From an uncultured Aquimarina sp. (lineage in GTDB: Bacteria; Bacteroidota; Bacteroidia; Flavobacteriales; Flavobacteriaceae): 64,000 nucleotides of DNA. A program made the position numbers and the translations under genes. The DNA is taken from contig CANMLG010000015.1 in the NCBI GenBank assembly GCA_947498765.1, forward strand, positions 1 through 64,000. Direction: 5' to 3'. Positions 51,280-60,353 of the stretch are shown piece by piece; the first letter of the stretch is position 1, and each line of letters begins with the position of its first letter. The notes beneath the pieces are model-generated. The model worked only from the letters and a program-made list of their open reading frames with translations. It was not told the DNA's origin and did no database searches.

Positions 51280-52470
51280 ATGATACTAAGTATAGATAAA
51301 CGTAACGCAGTATTAAAAACCATGATGACATTGGTTGGAGATAATGCGCAAGCTATTTTAGATGCCAATAAAATAGATATGGATAATTATGATGGTGCCG
51401 ATTTAGCTATGGGAGATCGTTTAAAGGTAAACGATGAAAAAATAGCTGGAATGGTGGAGTCTTTACGACAGTTAGCAGAATTGGAAGATCCAGTGGGCGT
51501 AGAGCGTTTTCACTTTACTCATGATAATGGAATGCAAGTATACAATCGTACAGCTTCTTTTGGAACCGTAATGATTATATATGAGTCTCGTCCAGATGTT
51601 ACTATTGAAGCGGGTGGTATTGCATTTAAGTCAGGAAATAAAATTTTGCTCAAAGGTGGTAAAGAAAGTTTACGTTCAAATTTGGCTATTGTGGATTTAT
51701 GGCACAAAGCATTACAAGTAAATGAGGTGTCAACGGATTGGGTAGAGTATTTGAATTATAATAGGACTGAAACACAAGCCTTTTTAAAAAATCCAACACA
51801 ACGAATTGATTTAATTATTCCACGTGGCGGGGAGCGTTTAATCCAGTTTGTAAAAGAAAATGCACAATGTCCAGTAATTGTAAGCGGACGCGGTAATAAT
51901 TTTGTGTATGTACATAAACACGCCGATCAGCAAATGGCACTTGATATAATTGTCAATGCAAAAACAGCTAAAATTTCAGCTTGTAATGCGGTTGATAAAG
52001 TATTAATTGATGCAGATTTACCAAATAAAGAGGCTTTTGAAGCAAAATTATTGGAGCGTTTAAGTGCATCAAATGTAGAAATTTTAGGAGATGCTACTTT
52101 TTCAAAGGAAAACAATGTAAGTGTAATTCCTAATGATGCTATTTGGCATGAAGAATTTTTAGACTATAAAATAGTTATTGGAAATATAAGCAATACACTA
52201 GCGGCTATAGAAAAAATTAATGAATACTCAGGTGGACATTCTGCAACCATAGTAACCACAGCCGAAGCAGCTGCCGATAATTTTATGGCAGCAGTGGATT
52301 GTGCTGCGGTATATCATAATGCATCAACACGTTTTACAGACGGTTTTGAGTTTGGTTTAGGAGGGGAATTAGCTATCGGAACAGATAAACTTCATCAACG
52401 TGGTCCTATAGGATTACAACATTTAGTAACGAATAAATGGTATGTACATGGCGAAGGACAGATCCGCTAA
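51280..52470 (+). CDS. proA: glutamate-5-semialdehyde dehydrogenase
   Basis: A 396-residue gamma-glutamyl phosphate reductase of the aldehyde dehydrogenase superfamily. Landmarks are IYESRPDVTIEAGGIAFKSGNKILLKGGKES, VIVSGRGNNFVYVH, the catalytic Cys in KISACNAVDKVLID, NEYSGGHSATIVT and FGLGGELAIGTDKLHQRGPIGLQHLVTNKWYVHG. It makes glutamate semialdehyde for proline. The proB start codon lies within its last ten codons, so the two genes are translationally coupled. Confidence 0.95.
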   Translation: MILSIDKRNAVLKTMMTLVGDNAQAILDANKIDMDNYDGADLAMGDRLKVNDEKIAGMVESLRQLAELEDPVGVERFHFTHDNGMQVYNRTASFGTVMIIYESRPDVTIEAGGIAFKSGNKILLKGGKESLRSNLAIVDLWHKALQVNEVSTDWVEYLNYNRTETQAFLKNPTQRIDLIIPRGGERLIQFVKENAQCPVIVSGRGNNFVYVHKHADQQMALDIIVNAKTAKISACNAVDKVLIDADLPNKEAFEAKLLERLSASNVEILGDATFSKENNVSVIPNDAIWHEEFLDYKIVIGNISNTLAAIEKINEYSGGHSATIVTTAEAAADNFMAAVDCAAVYHNASTRFTDGFEFGLGGELAIGTDKLHQRGPIGLQHLVTNKWYVHGEGQIR

Positions 52471-53224
52471 AAAGCGCTTACTGCTAAAAATAGGGAGTAA
52501 TACGCTTACACAGGAAACCGATGCCATTTCTCGTGAGAAGTTAGCTGATATCGTTAGTCAGGTAAAGCAATTACAGGATGAATATGATTTTATTATTGTA
52601 AGTTCTGGGGCTATAGCTGCTGCAAAAGAGTTTGTAAAATTGCAAACAAAGGATACTGATATACAAGTAAAACAGGCCTTGGCTAGTATTGGGCAACCTT
52701 ATTTGATGCGTTTATTTCAAGATGCTTTTGCTAAAGAAGGTTTGTTGACATCACAGTGTTTACTCTCTTATGCTGATTTTGAAAATGAAGCGACACAAAA
52801 AAATATATCGAATACCATATCGGTATTACTAGCCAATGGTTATATACCTATTATAAACGAAAATGACACCGTTTCTACGGAAGAAATTAAGTTTGGAGAT
52901 AATGATAAGTTAGCCGCATTAACAGCCTCATTATTACAAGTTGATTTGTGTGTCATTGCAACTAATACCAATGGTATTTACACTAAAGATTCAATGAAAT
53001 CGGGTGTTCCTGAAACGATCCAAGAAGTAACCGATTTAGAAGCCTTAAAAACTGAAGTCTCTGAAAGTAAATCATCACACGGAACAGGGGGGATGACCTC
53101 GAAAATTCAAGCAGCCGAAATTTTACAAAAAAATAAAATAGAATTGTGGATTGTAAATGGATTGGTTGATAGCTTTTTACTAGATTCGCGATTTGGTAAG
53201 AATATGTTTACGAAAATAAAATAA
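52442..53224 (+). CDS. proB: glutamate 5-kinase without PUA domain
   Basis: A 260-residue amino-acid kinase (carbamate-kinase-like fold) that phosphorylates glutamate for ProA. Motifs are LLLKIGSNTLTQE, IIVSSGAIAAAKE, INENDTVSTEEIKFGDNDKLAALTA and SSHGTGGMTSKIQAAEIL. It overlaps proA by 29 bases at ATG 52442; an ATG two codons later is equally open. The C-terminal PUA domain of the 367-residue E. coli type is missing, which is common in short forms. Feedback control by proline through the kinase domain may still occur. Confidence 0.92.
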   Translation: MYMAKDRSAKKRLLLKIGSNTLTQETDAISREKLADIVSQVKQLQDEYDFIIVSSGAIAAAKEFVKLQTKDTDIQVKQALASIGQPYLMRLFQDAFAKEGLLTSQCLLSYADFENEATQKNISNTISVLLANGYIPIINENDTVSTEEIKFGDNDKLAALTASLLQVDLCVIATNTNGIYTKDSMKSGVPETIQEVTDLEALKTEVSESKSSHGTGGMTSKIQAAEILQKNKIELWIVNGLVDSFLLDSRFGKNMFTKIK

Positions 53225-53229
53225 ATGAT

Positions 53230-53940
53230 ATGAAAAGAATATTTTTTTTGATTATTAGTATGAGTTGTTTAAATTCTTATTCGCAGTGGGTAACTAGTGG
53301 GAGTTAAACAACAACAACTAATAGTATAGGTATTGGAACAAGCAAGCCGCAATCAAAACTTCAAGTTAACGGAGCCTTAACTATTGGCATAAATGATTTA
53401 GCTGTAGTCCATAGTATAGAATCTGGAGTTAGCGTGAATGGAGCTCCAAAATCGTTACGTTTTAATCATTCTTCTACAGAAGCTAATGAAGGTTTTGATT
53501 TTTATAATACAAAGACAAATAAAGTGTTAATGTTTATACAAGGAACAGGAAAAGTGGGTATAGGAACAAGAACTACAGGAAGTCATAGATTAGCAGTTGA
53601 AGGTTCTATAGGAGCAAGAGAGATTAAAGTTCAAGCTTCGGGTTGGTCAGATTTTGTGTTTTATGAAGATTATAAATTACCTACATTAAAAGAGGTAGAG
53701 GTGCATATTAATGAAAAAGGGCATTTAAAGGATATTCCAAGTGCGGCGGAAGTTGAAAAAGAAGGATTCTATTTGGGTAATATGAATGCCAAGTTACTTC
53801 AAAAAATTGAAGAGCTTACACTTTATGCTATTCAGCAAGAGAAACAGGTTGAAAGTTTTAAAGAAAAAGAAGATGTACAAGAAGCTAAAATTGAAATGTT
53901 ATTGAAACGTTTAGAGAAGTTAGAAGCTAAAATGGAATAA
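53230..53940 (+). pseudogene. tail-fibre-like surface protein gene broken by one in-frame stop
   Basis: From ATG 53230 the frame reads a signal peptide (MKRIFFLIISMSCLNSYS, then QWVTSGS), a TAA at 53305-53307, and then continues in the same frame without another stop to 53940. The rest has IGIGTSKPQSKLQVNG, VGIGTRTTGSHRLAVEGSIGAREIKV, a conserved VFYEDYKLPTLKEVEVHINEKGHL, and a C-terminal coiled coil (about 185-236), as in Bacteroidota tail-fibre or adhesin-type proteins. The single stop points to a recent nonsense mutation, readthrough or a sequencing error. A GTG start at 53434 could give 168 residues without signal peptide. Confidence 0.75.
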
Positions 53941-53970
53941 ATATTATACGTATTCTTCTAAATTAAATAT

Positions 53971-54001
53971 AAAGGACTTGATTTAAATCGAGTCCTTTTT
54001 G
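53971..54001 (+). terminator. terminator after the tail-fibre-like pseudogene
   Basis: AAAGGACT and AGTCCTTT flank an inner GATTT/AAATC, giving a near-continuous 13-bp stem (one T-G pair), followed by TTTTTGTGTTTTT. It also separates the arginine/proline block from the glycan locus. Confidence 0.85.
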
Positions 54002-54154
54002 TGTTTTTAAAGGGGTACTAATTGATATAAAACGATGTAGTATTTTTTGTTATTCTTTTTTTTGTAAGTAAATTATTTCAAACGCTTGTGTGGATTAGGT
54101 AAAAGAGTTGAAAACTACTACATTCGTACGTATTAAATTTTGCCAAAATAAATT

Positions 54155-55549
54155 ATGATAAAAAATATTTGTTGTATAGGAGCTGGTTATGTTGGAGGTC
54201 CAACCATGGCAGTGATAGCGAATAAATGTCCCAATATAAAAGTACATGTAGTTGATTTAAATGAACAGCGCATTGCAGATTGGAATGCTGATGATTTTTC
54301 AAAACTGCCTGTTTATGAGCCAGGTTTGGATGAAGTAGTAAAAGAAGCAAGAGGTAGGAATTTATTTTTTTCTACAAAAGTAGATCAAGCTATAGATGAA
54401 GCTGATGCAATTTTTATTTCGGTAAATACACCAACCAAAACATATGGAGTAGGAAAAGGAATGGCAGCAGATTTAAAGTACATAGAATTGTGTGCCCGCC
54501 AAATAGCTTCGGTAGCTACTACAGACAAAATAGTGATAGAAAAATCTACATTACCAGTAAGAACAGCGGAGGCAATTCAAAATATTCTTAAAAACACAGG
54601 TAATGGGGTTAATTTTGAAGTCTTATCCAATCCAGAGTTTTTAGCCGAAGGTACAGCGGTTAATGATTTAATGAATCCAGATAGAGTATTAATTGGAGGG
54701 AGTGAAGCACCAGAAGGTCAAAAAGCGATTCAAGCTCTAGTAGATGTATATGCCAATTGGGTGCCTACAGAAAATATTTTAACCACTAATGTATGGTCGT
54801 CTGAATTATCAAAATTGACGGCTAATGCATTTTTAGCGCAGCGGGTATCATCAGTAAATGCATTGTCAGAATTATGTGAGCATACAGGGGCCGACATCAA
54901 TGAAGTATCAAGAGCTATTGGAACAGATTCTAGAATAGGACCAAAATTTTTAAAAGCCTCCGTAGGTTTTGGAGGTTCATGTTTTCAGAAGGATATATTG
55001 AATTTAGTATATATTTCTAAGTCATATGGACTTACTGAGGTGGCGGACTATTGGGAGCAGGTGATTATAATGAATGATCATCAAAAGCGTCGTTTTGCAG
55101 CAAATATTGTGAAAACACTTTATAATACAGTTTCTGGAAAAGAGATTGCCATGTTAGGATGGGCATTTAAAAAGGATACTAATGATACGCGAGAGTCAGC
55201 GGCTATTTATGTATGTGATGAGTTGTTGAATGAGAGAGTAAATATACGGGTGTATGACCCTAAAGTATCAGCATCAAAAGTGTATGCAGATTTAGATTAT
55301 TTAGACACCCGATCATCTGAGGAAAATGAATCATTAGTAAGTGTAGTAGCTGATCCATATGAATCTTGTAAGGGAGCACATGCCATAGCAGTAATGACAG
55401 AATGGGATGAGTTTAAAACTTACGATTGGGAAAAAATATATAACAATATGCAAAAACCAGCTTTTATATTTGATGGTAGGAATTTGTTAGATGTTCCAAA
55501 ATTAGAGGAAATAGGTTTTAAGGTGTATAGTATAGGAATTGGAAAATAA
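54155..55549 (+). CDS. UDP-glucose 6-dehydrogenase, animal-like form
   Basis: A 464-residue NAD enzyme that oxidises UDP-glucose to UDP-glucuronate. The Rossmann motif is [16 protein letters not shown] (7-22), then [47 protein letters not shown] and the catalytic Cys276 in [11 protein letters not shown]. The C-terminal domain has [19 protein letters not shown]. Length, VNTPTKTYG and the Cys at 276 match the animal-type UGDH more than the shorter bacterial UGDHs. It starts the surface-glycan locus. UDP-glucuronate would feed acidic sugars. Confidence 0.93.
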   Translation: MIKNICCIGAGYVGGPTMAVIANKCPNIKVHVVDLNEQRIADWNADDFSKLPVYEPGLDEVVKEARGRNLFFSTKVDQAIDEADAIFISVNTPTKTYGVGKGMAADLKYIELCARQIASVATTDKIVIEKSTLPVRTAEAIQNILKNTGNGVNFEVLSNPEFLAEGTAVNDLMNPDRVLIGGSEAPEGQKAIQALVDVYANWVPTENILTTNVWSSELSKLTANAFLAQRVSSVNALSELCEHTGADINEVSRAIGTDSRIGPKFLKASVGFGGSCFQKDILNLVYISKSYGLTEVADYWEQVIIMNDHQKRRFAANIVKTLYNTVSGKEIAMLGWAFKKDTNDTRESAAIYVCDELLNERVNIRVYDPKVSASKVYADLDYLDTRSSEENESLVSVVADPYESCKGAHAIAVMTEWDEFKTYDWEKIYNNMQKPAFIFDGRNLLDVPKLEEIGFKVYSIGIGK

Positions 55550-55559
55550 TTATAATATA

Positions 55560-56567
55560 GTGAGTTCAGATAAAACAGTAAAACACGTTATTCTTACTGG
55601 AGGAGTAGGAAGTAGACTTTGGCCATTGTCCAGAAAAAGTACCCCAAAACAATATATAAAGTTGTTTAAAGGGAAATCTCTTTTTGAAATGACAATAAAA
55701 AGAAACTTACAAATAGCGAATGATGTTGTAGTAGTAGGAAATATAGATAATTATCATTTGAGTAATGAGGTGGTAAATTCATTAGGAGTTACTCCATTAA
55801 ATATAATTGAAGCAACTCCAAGAAATACGGCCGCAGCAATTGCTTTTGCAGCTTTTGCTACATCAAAAGATGCTGTATTGGTAGTTACGCCTTCAGATCA
55901 TATTATTCAGAATGATGAGTTATATGAATTAGCCATGAAAAATGCGATTCAATTGGCAGAACAAGGTAATATAGTAACTTTTGGGATTACCCCTGCAAAA
56001 CCCGAAACAGGTTATGGGTATATAGAATTTGAAGGTAATGATGTGCTTTCATTTCGGGAAAAGCCAAATAAAGAAACGGCAGAATATTTTATAGAGCAAG
56101 GTAATTTTTTATGGAATAGTGGAATGTTTTGTTTTAAAGCTTCTGTATTATTAGAGGAGTTGAAAAAGTTTGAACCAGAAGTATATGAGGCATCAAAAAA
56201 GGCATGGGAGAATTCTATAGATGGCAAATTAAGTATAGAAGATTCAAAAAAAATACCTTCAATTAGTATAGATTATGCAGTAATGGAGCGTAGTAAAAAG
56301 ATAAAAGTAGTTCCAGGAGCCTTTGAATGGTCAGATTTAGGATCATTTGAATCGATATATGATTATTTAAAGTCCATAGGTCACTCTATAGATGAAAATG
56401 GAAACATGGTTATAGGTAGTGATGTATATACAGCTTTTTTAGGACTCAGAAATACCATTTTTGTGCATACTAAAGATGCGAATTTAATTTTACAAAAAGA
56501 AAAAGCTCAGGAGGTTAAAAAATTATATAATGCGCTGGATCGAGTAGATTCACGATTGTTGGATTAA
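55560..56567 (+). CDS. manC: mannose-1-phosphate guanylyltransferase
   Basis: A 335-residue nucleotidyltransferase with the signature VILTGGVGSRLWPLSRKSTPKQYIKLF. DHIIQNDE, FGITPAKPETGYGYIEF and FREKPNKETAEYFIEQGNFLWNSGMFCF are the substrate and metal sites. It makes GDP-mannose from mannose-1-phosphate and GTP. There is no fused isomerase domain. The start is GTG 55560; a TTG at 55539 would overlap the dehydrogenase gene by 11 bases. GDP-mannose feeds gmd and fcl next door. Confidence 0.9.
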   Translation: MSSDKTVKHVILTGGVGSRLWPLSRKSTPKQYIKLFKGKSLFEMTIKRNLQIANDVVVVGNIDNYHLSNEVVNSLGVTPLNIIEATPRNTAAAIAFAAFATSKDAVLVVTPSDHIIQNDELYELAMKNAIQLAEQGNIVTFGITPAKPETGYGYIEFEGNDVLSFREKPNKETAEYFIEQGNFLWNSGMFCFKASVLLEELKKFEPEVYEASKKAWENSIDGKLSIEDSKKIPSISIDYAVMERSKKIKVVPGAFEWSDLGSFESIYDYLKSIGHSIDENGNMVIGSDVYTAFLGLRNTIFVHTKDANLILQKEKAQEVKKLYNALDRVDSRLLD

Positions 56568-56568
56568 T

Positions 56569-57522
56569 ATGATAACAAAAGACTCAAAGATTTATATAGC
56601 TGGCCATAGAGGTATGGTAGGTAGTGCTATATGGCGTCAATTAGAAGGAATTGGTTACACTAATTTAATAGGAAAGACAAGTAAAGAGCTTGATTTACGT
56701 AATCAAAGTCAAGTGAATTCCTTTTTTGAAAAAGAAAAACCTGATGTAGTTATTGACGCTGCAGCTCGCGTAGGAGGCATATTAGCAAATAATAATTTTC
56801 CATATCAATTTTTGATGGAAAATATGCAGATACAAAATAACCTAATAGATAGAGCATTACATGCAGGTGTAGAAAAGTTTATTTTTTTAGGAAGTTCATG
56901 TATTTATCCTAAGCTAGCTCCACAGCCTTTAAAAGAGAATTATTTATTGACAGATTCTTTAGAGCCTACTAATGAATGGTATGCAATAGCAAAAATTTCA
57001 GGGGTAAAGACCTGTGAAGCCATTCGTAAACAATTTGATAAAGATTATGTTAGTTTAATGCCAACAAATTTGTATGGTACCCATGATAATTTTGATTTAA
57101 AAACCTCACATGTGTTACCTGCTATGATTCGTAAGTTTCATGAGGCTAAATTAAATAATAATGCGCCAGTTAATTTGTGGGGAAGTGGTACGCCAATGCG
57201 TGAATTTTTATTTGTTGATGATATGGCTGCAGCAGTGGTATTTGCTTTGGAAAATAAATTGCCAGAGCACTTATATAATATTGGGACAGGCGAAGATTTA
57301 ACGATAAAAGCATTAGCAGAAACGATACAAAAAGTGGTAGGTCATACAGGGAATATTGTTTGGGATAGTTCAAAGCCCGATGGAACTCCACGAAAATTGA
57401 TGGATATATCAAAAATGCATGCGTTAGGTTGGAAACATCAAGTAGATTTAAATTTAGGAATAGAAAAAACCTATAACTGGTTTCTAGAAAATATAGAAAA
57501 AATAAAAGAAGTTAAATTATAA
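56569..57522 (+). CDS. fcl: GDP-L-fucose synthase
   Basis: A 317-residue SDR-type epimerase/reductase. The NADP motif is YIAGHRGMVGSAIWRQLE near residue 10. The active site has FLGSSCIYPKLAPQPLKE and NEWYAIAKISGVKTCEAI (Tyr and Lys), followed by PTNLYGTHDNFDLKTSHVLPAMIRKFHEAK. It makes GDP-L-fucose from the 4-keto-6-deoxymannose product of Gmd. It begins one base after manC and precedes gmd by 36 bases. Confidence 0.95.
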   Translation: MITKDSKIYIAGHRGMVGSAIWRQLEGIGYTNLIGKTSKELDLRNQSQVNSFFEKEKPDVVIDAAARVGGILANNNFPYQFLMENMQIQNNLIDRALHAGVEKFIFLGSSCIYPKLAPQPLKENYLLTDSLEPTNEWYAIAKISGVKTCEAIRKQFDKDYVSLMPTNLYGTHDNFDLKTSHVLPAMIRKFHEAKLNNNAPVNLWGSGTPMREFLFVDDMAAAVVFALENKLPEHLYNIGTGEDLTIKALAETIQKVVGHTGNIVWDSSKPDGTPRKLMDISKMHALGWKHQVDLNLGIEKTYNWFLENIEKIKEVKL

Positions 57523-57558
57523 TTTTTTCTTCAATTAAAGAAAACACAAATCATTAGA

Positions 57559-58671
57559 ATGAAAGTAGCATTAATAACAGGAGTAACTGGTCAAGATGGG
57601 GCTTATTTAAGTGAATTTCTATTAAAAAAAGGGTATCAAGTTCATGGAATGAAACGAAGAACCTCATTATTTAACACCGATCGTATAGATCATTTGTACC
57701 AAGATCCACATGTAGATAATCAAAATTTCTTTTTGCATTATGGAGATATGACCGATAGTACCAATATTACTCGTTTAATAAAAGAAATTCAGCCAGATGA
57801 AATTTATAATTTGGCAGCAATGAGTCATGTACATGTATCTTTTGAAACACCAGAATATACAGGAAATGCAGATGGTTTGGGAACTCTTCGAATATTAGAT
57901 GCTGTTCGTTTATTAGGCTTAGAAAAAAAGACACGTATTTATCAAGCATCTACTTCTGAATTATATGGAAAAGTACAAGAAGTACCACAATCTGAAACCA
58001 CTCCATTTTATCCGCGTTCACCATATGCAGTAGCAAAAATGTATGCATATTGGATTACAGTAAATTACAGAGAAGCCTATGGAATGTATACCTGTAATGG
58101 TATTTTGTTTAATCATGAATCACCATTGCGAGGGGAAACCTTTGTAACGCGAAAAATAACCAGAGCAACCTCGCGAATAGCTTTGGGTTTACAGGATAAG
58201 TTTTATTTAGGAAATTTAGATGCTAAACGAGATTGGGGACATGCCAAGGATTATGTACGTATGATGTGGATGATATTACAAGCAGAAGAGGCAGAGGATT
58301 GGGTAATTGCCACAGGGAAAACGACTACAGTACGTGATTTTGTAAAAATGAGTTTTGCAGAAGTGGGTATTGAACTAGAATTTAAAGGAGCAGGAGTAGA
58401 TGAAAAGGCTTATGTAAAAGCATGTACTAATCCAGAATATCAATTAGAAATAGGGAAAGAAGTATTGGCAGTAGATCCAAAATACTTTAGACCAACAGAG
58501 GTTGATTTGTTAATAGGAGACCCAACTAAAGCAAATCAAAAATTAGGTTGGATCCCAGAGCATGATTTACAATCCCTAGTAAAGGATATGATGGAAAGTG
58601 ATGTAAAGCTGATGAAAAAAGATCAATATCTGAAAGATGGTGGGTATGTTACTTTGAATTATTTTGAGTAG
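57559..58671 (+). CDS. gmd: GDP-mannose 4,6-dehydratase
   Basis: A 370-residue SDR enzyme. Landmarks are [62 protein letters not shown], the active-site [15 protein letters not shown] and [10 protein letters not shown], and [17 protein letters not shown]. It converts GDP-mannose to GDP-4-keto-6-deoxymannose, the substrate of the upstream Fcl. Confidence 0.96.
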   Translation: MKVALITGVTGQDGAYLSEFLLKKGYQVHGMKRRTSLFNTDRIDHLYQDPHVDNQNFFLHYGDMTDSTNITRLIKEIQPDEIYNLAAMSHVHVSFETPEYTGNADGLGTLRILDAVRLLGLEKKTRIYQASTSELYGKVQEVPQSETTPFYPRSPYAVAKMYAYWITVNYREAYGMYTCNGILFNHESPLRGETFVTRKITRATSRIALGLQDKFYLGNLDAKRDWGHAKDYVRMMWMILQAEEAEDWVIATGKTTTVRDFVKMSFAEVGIELEFKGAGVDEKAYVKACTNPEYQLEIGKEVLAVDPKYFRPTEVDLLIGDPTKANQKLGWIPEHDLQSLVKDMMESDVKLMKKDQYLKDGGYVTLNYFE

Positions 58672-58708
58672 AATTAAACAAGAGTTTAATAAAAAACATT
58701 ATTTCTAA

Positions 58709-59413
58709 ATGAAAAAACAAACAATTACTGCTATTGTGCCAGTAAGAGCGGGAAGTAGAAGGCTTAAAAATAAAAATATTTCTCCTTTTGCAGGAGTAAA
58801 TTTGTTGTTGTTTAAATTAAATCAATTAAAGAAAGTTAAATTAATTGATAAAATAATAGTTTCTTCTGATTCAGATAAAATGTTAAAATTTGCTAAAGAT
58901 ATGGGTGTTGGGATTCATAAGCGAGGTTTAAAATATTGTGATGAAGTATCAACCACATTTGGAGATGCTGTTAGACACATAGCAGAATCAGTTGATGGAG
59001 ATCATATATTATGGGCTCCATGTACAGCTCCTTTGGTATTTCCAAAAACTTATAAAAAAGCTATAGAAACCTACAGAGAAATAATAGATGAAGGAACATA
59101 TGATTCATTAATGTCAGTGGAATCATTTAAACGCTATATGTGGGATGATAATGGGCCAATGAATTATGAGTTGGGACTTAAGCACGTACCTTCTCAACAA
59201 TTGAAAGAATATTATTTTGTGAGTGATGGTATTTTAATGGCTCCGAGAGAAAAAATGATAGAATGGTCATATTTTCATGGAACAAATCCTTATAAATTTG
59301 TATTAGATAAACGATCAAGCATTGATATTGATGATAGATTAGATTTGGAAGTTGCTCGAGCATGGCTGGATTTAGATGAAAAAGTATATGATGAAGATCC
59401 TTATTTTATTTAG
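58709..59413 (+). CDS. CMP-sugar synthetase (acylneuraminate cytidylyltransferase-like)
   Basis: A 234-residue protein with the CTP-binding motif IVPVRAGSRRLKNKNI, typical of CMP-NeuAc, CMP-Kdo and CMP-legionaminate/pseudaminate synthetases. It also has IIVSSDSDKML, ILWAPCTAPLVFPKTY, DSLMSVESFKRYMWDD and IDIDDRLDLEVARAWL (metal and sugar region). It would activate a nonulosonic or similar acidic sugar. No synthase for such a sugar (neuB-type) is seen in the window. It is 6 bases upstream of a possible sialyltransferase-like gene. Confidence 0.85.
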   Translation: MKKQTITAIVPVRAGSRRLKNKNISPFAGVNLLLFKLNQLKKVKLIDKIIVSSDSDKMLKFAKDMGVGIHKRGLKYCDEVSTTFGDAVRHIAESVDGDHILWAPCTAPLVFPKTYKKAIETYREIIDEGTYDSLMSVESFKRYMWDDNGPMNYELGLKHVPSQQLKEYYFVSDGILMAPREKMIEWSYFHGTNPYKFVLDKRSSIDIDDRLDLEVARAWLDLDEKVYDEDPYFI

Positions 59414-59418
59414 TTTTT

Positions 59419-60348
59419 ATGAAAAAGAATAAGACTATTTATGCAACTATTGGTAGACCTCCTGAGTTGTTGGAATTAAATGAGGCTATTAATTATTACG
59501 GAATATCTAAGGTCTATATAACAATAACCAATAAATCTCGTTTAGAGAAAAATGCTATTGCAATTTTTTTTAAAGAGAATAATCCAGAGATTTTATTTGA
59601 ATATTTAGACTATGATTTTACTAATAAAAAAGTAGCAGATTATAATTCCTTTTTAGAAAGTTATAAAAATGAATTTGATTTATATGCACTAGCATTAGGT
59701 TATAATAGACCAATTTATAAGTTATCTAGATTGTTAAAAGAAAGAAAAGAAACAATAGTGCATATATCTGATGGTGCACCACATGCATTTTCTTTGTTTG
59801 GATATATTTTAGGGTTTAGGACTAGAAGTATTATAACGTTTTTAAAAGGTTGTTATATTTATTTTGAGTATAAGAAAGCAAAGGCAGATGTATGTTTTTT
59901 TAGTTTGTATCCCAATACATGCTGTTTTTCAAAAAAAACTTTGCCAATAAAAGAAAATTTAGAATATAGGCCCAAAGGTATTGAAAGTATAAAAGATATA
60001 GAAACATTAGTTGTGTCAGGTTGGGGTATGAATACAGAGGAATTAATTACTTATTTTGATATTAATAATTCATATTGTGCATCTTCAAAAGATTTGAATA
60101 TAAACATTAATGGAAAAGTAATTGAATTAGAAGAATACATAACTGGAGAGGATATTGTAAATTTTTCAAATATAAAACGAGTAGTTGGAACAGCTTCAAC
60201 AGTATTATTATATGCTAAAAATAAGTATCCACATTTAGAGGTTGATTGTGTATTAACAGGAGTTTTAAATGAAACTTTTGGAATTTTTTTCGAAAGCGAA
60301 TGGAAGAAATTAGGAAAAAAAATGGGTATTAATTTTTATAAAAAATAA
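59419..60348 (+). CDS. possible sialyltransferase-like glycosyltransferase
   Basis: A 309-residue protein without membrane segments. I recognise it only weakly. It has an N-terminal YATIGRPPELLELNEAINYYG, a central HISDGAPHAFSLFGYILG and a C-terminal VVGTASTVLLYAKNKYPHLEVD. An Asp-Gly and a late Ser/Thr of this kind recall bacterial sialyl- and polysialyltransferases (GT52/POLYST types). The preceding CMP-sugar synthetase supports a CMP-sugar donor. This is inference from motif and context. Confidence 0.45.
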   Translation: MKKNKTIYATIGRPPELLELNEAINYYGISKVYITITNKSRLEKNAIAIFFKENNPEILFEYLDYDFTNKKVADYNSFLESYKNEFDLYALALGYNRPIYKLSRLLKERKETIVHISDGAPHAFSLFGYILGFRTRSIITFLKGCYIYFEYKKAKADVCFFSLYPNTCCFSKKTLPIKENLEYRPKGIESIKDIETLVVSGWGMNTEELITYFDINNSYCASSKDLNININGKVIELEEYITGEDIVNFSNIKRVVGTASTVLLYAKNKYPHLEVDCVLTGVLNETFGIFFESEWKKLGKKMGINFYKK

Positions 60349-60353
60349 CAACT

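Noticed and set aside
53230..53940. Part of a prophage
   Set aside because: No other phage structural, lysis or integrase gene is nearby; tail-fibre-like proteins of this type also occur as standalone surface proteins in Bacteroidota.
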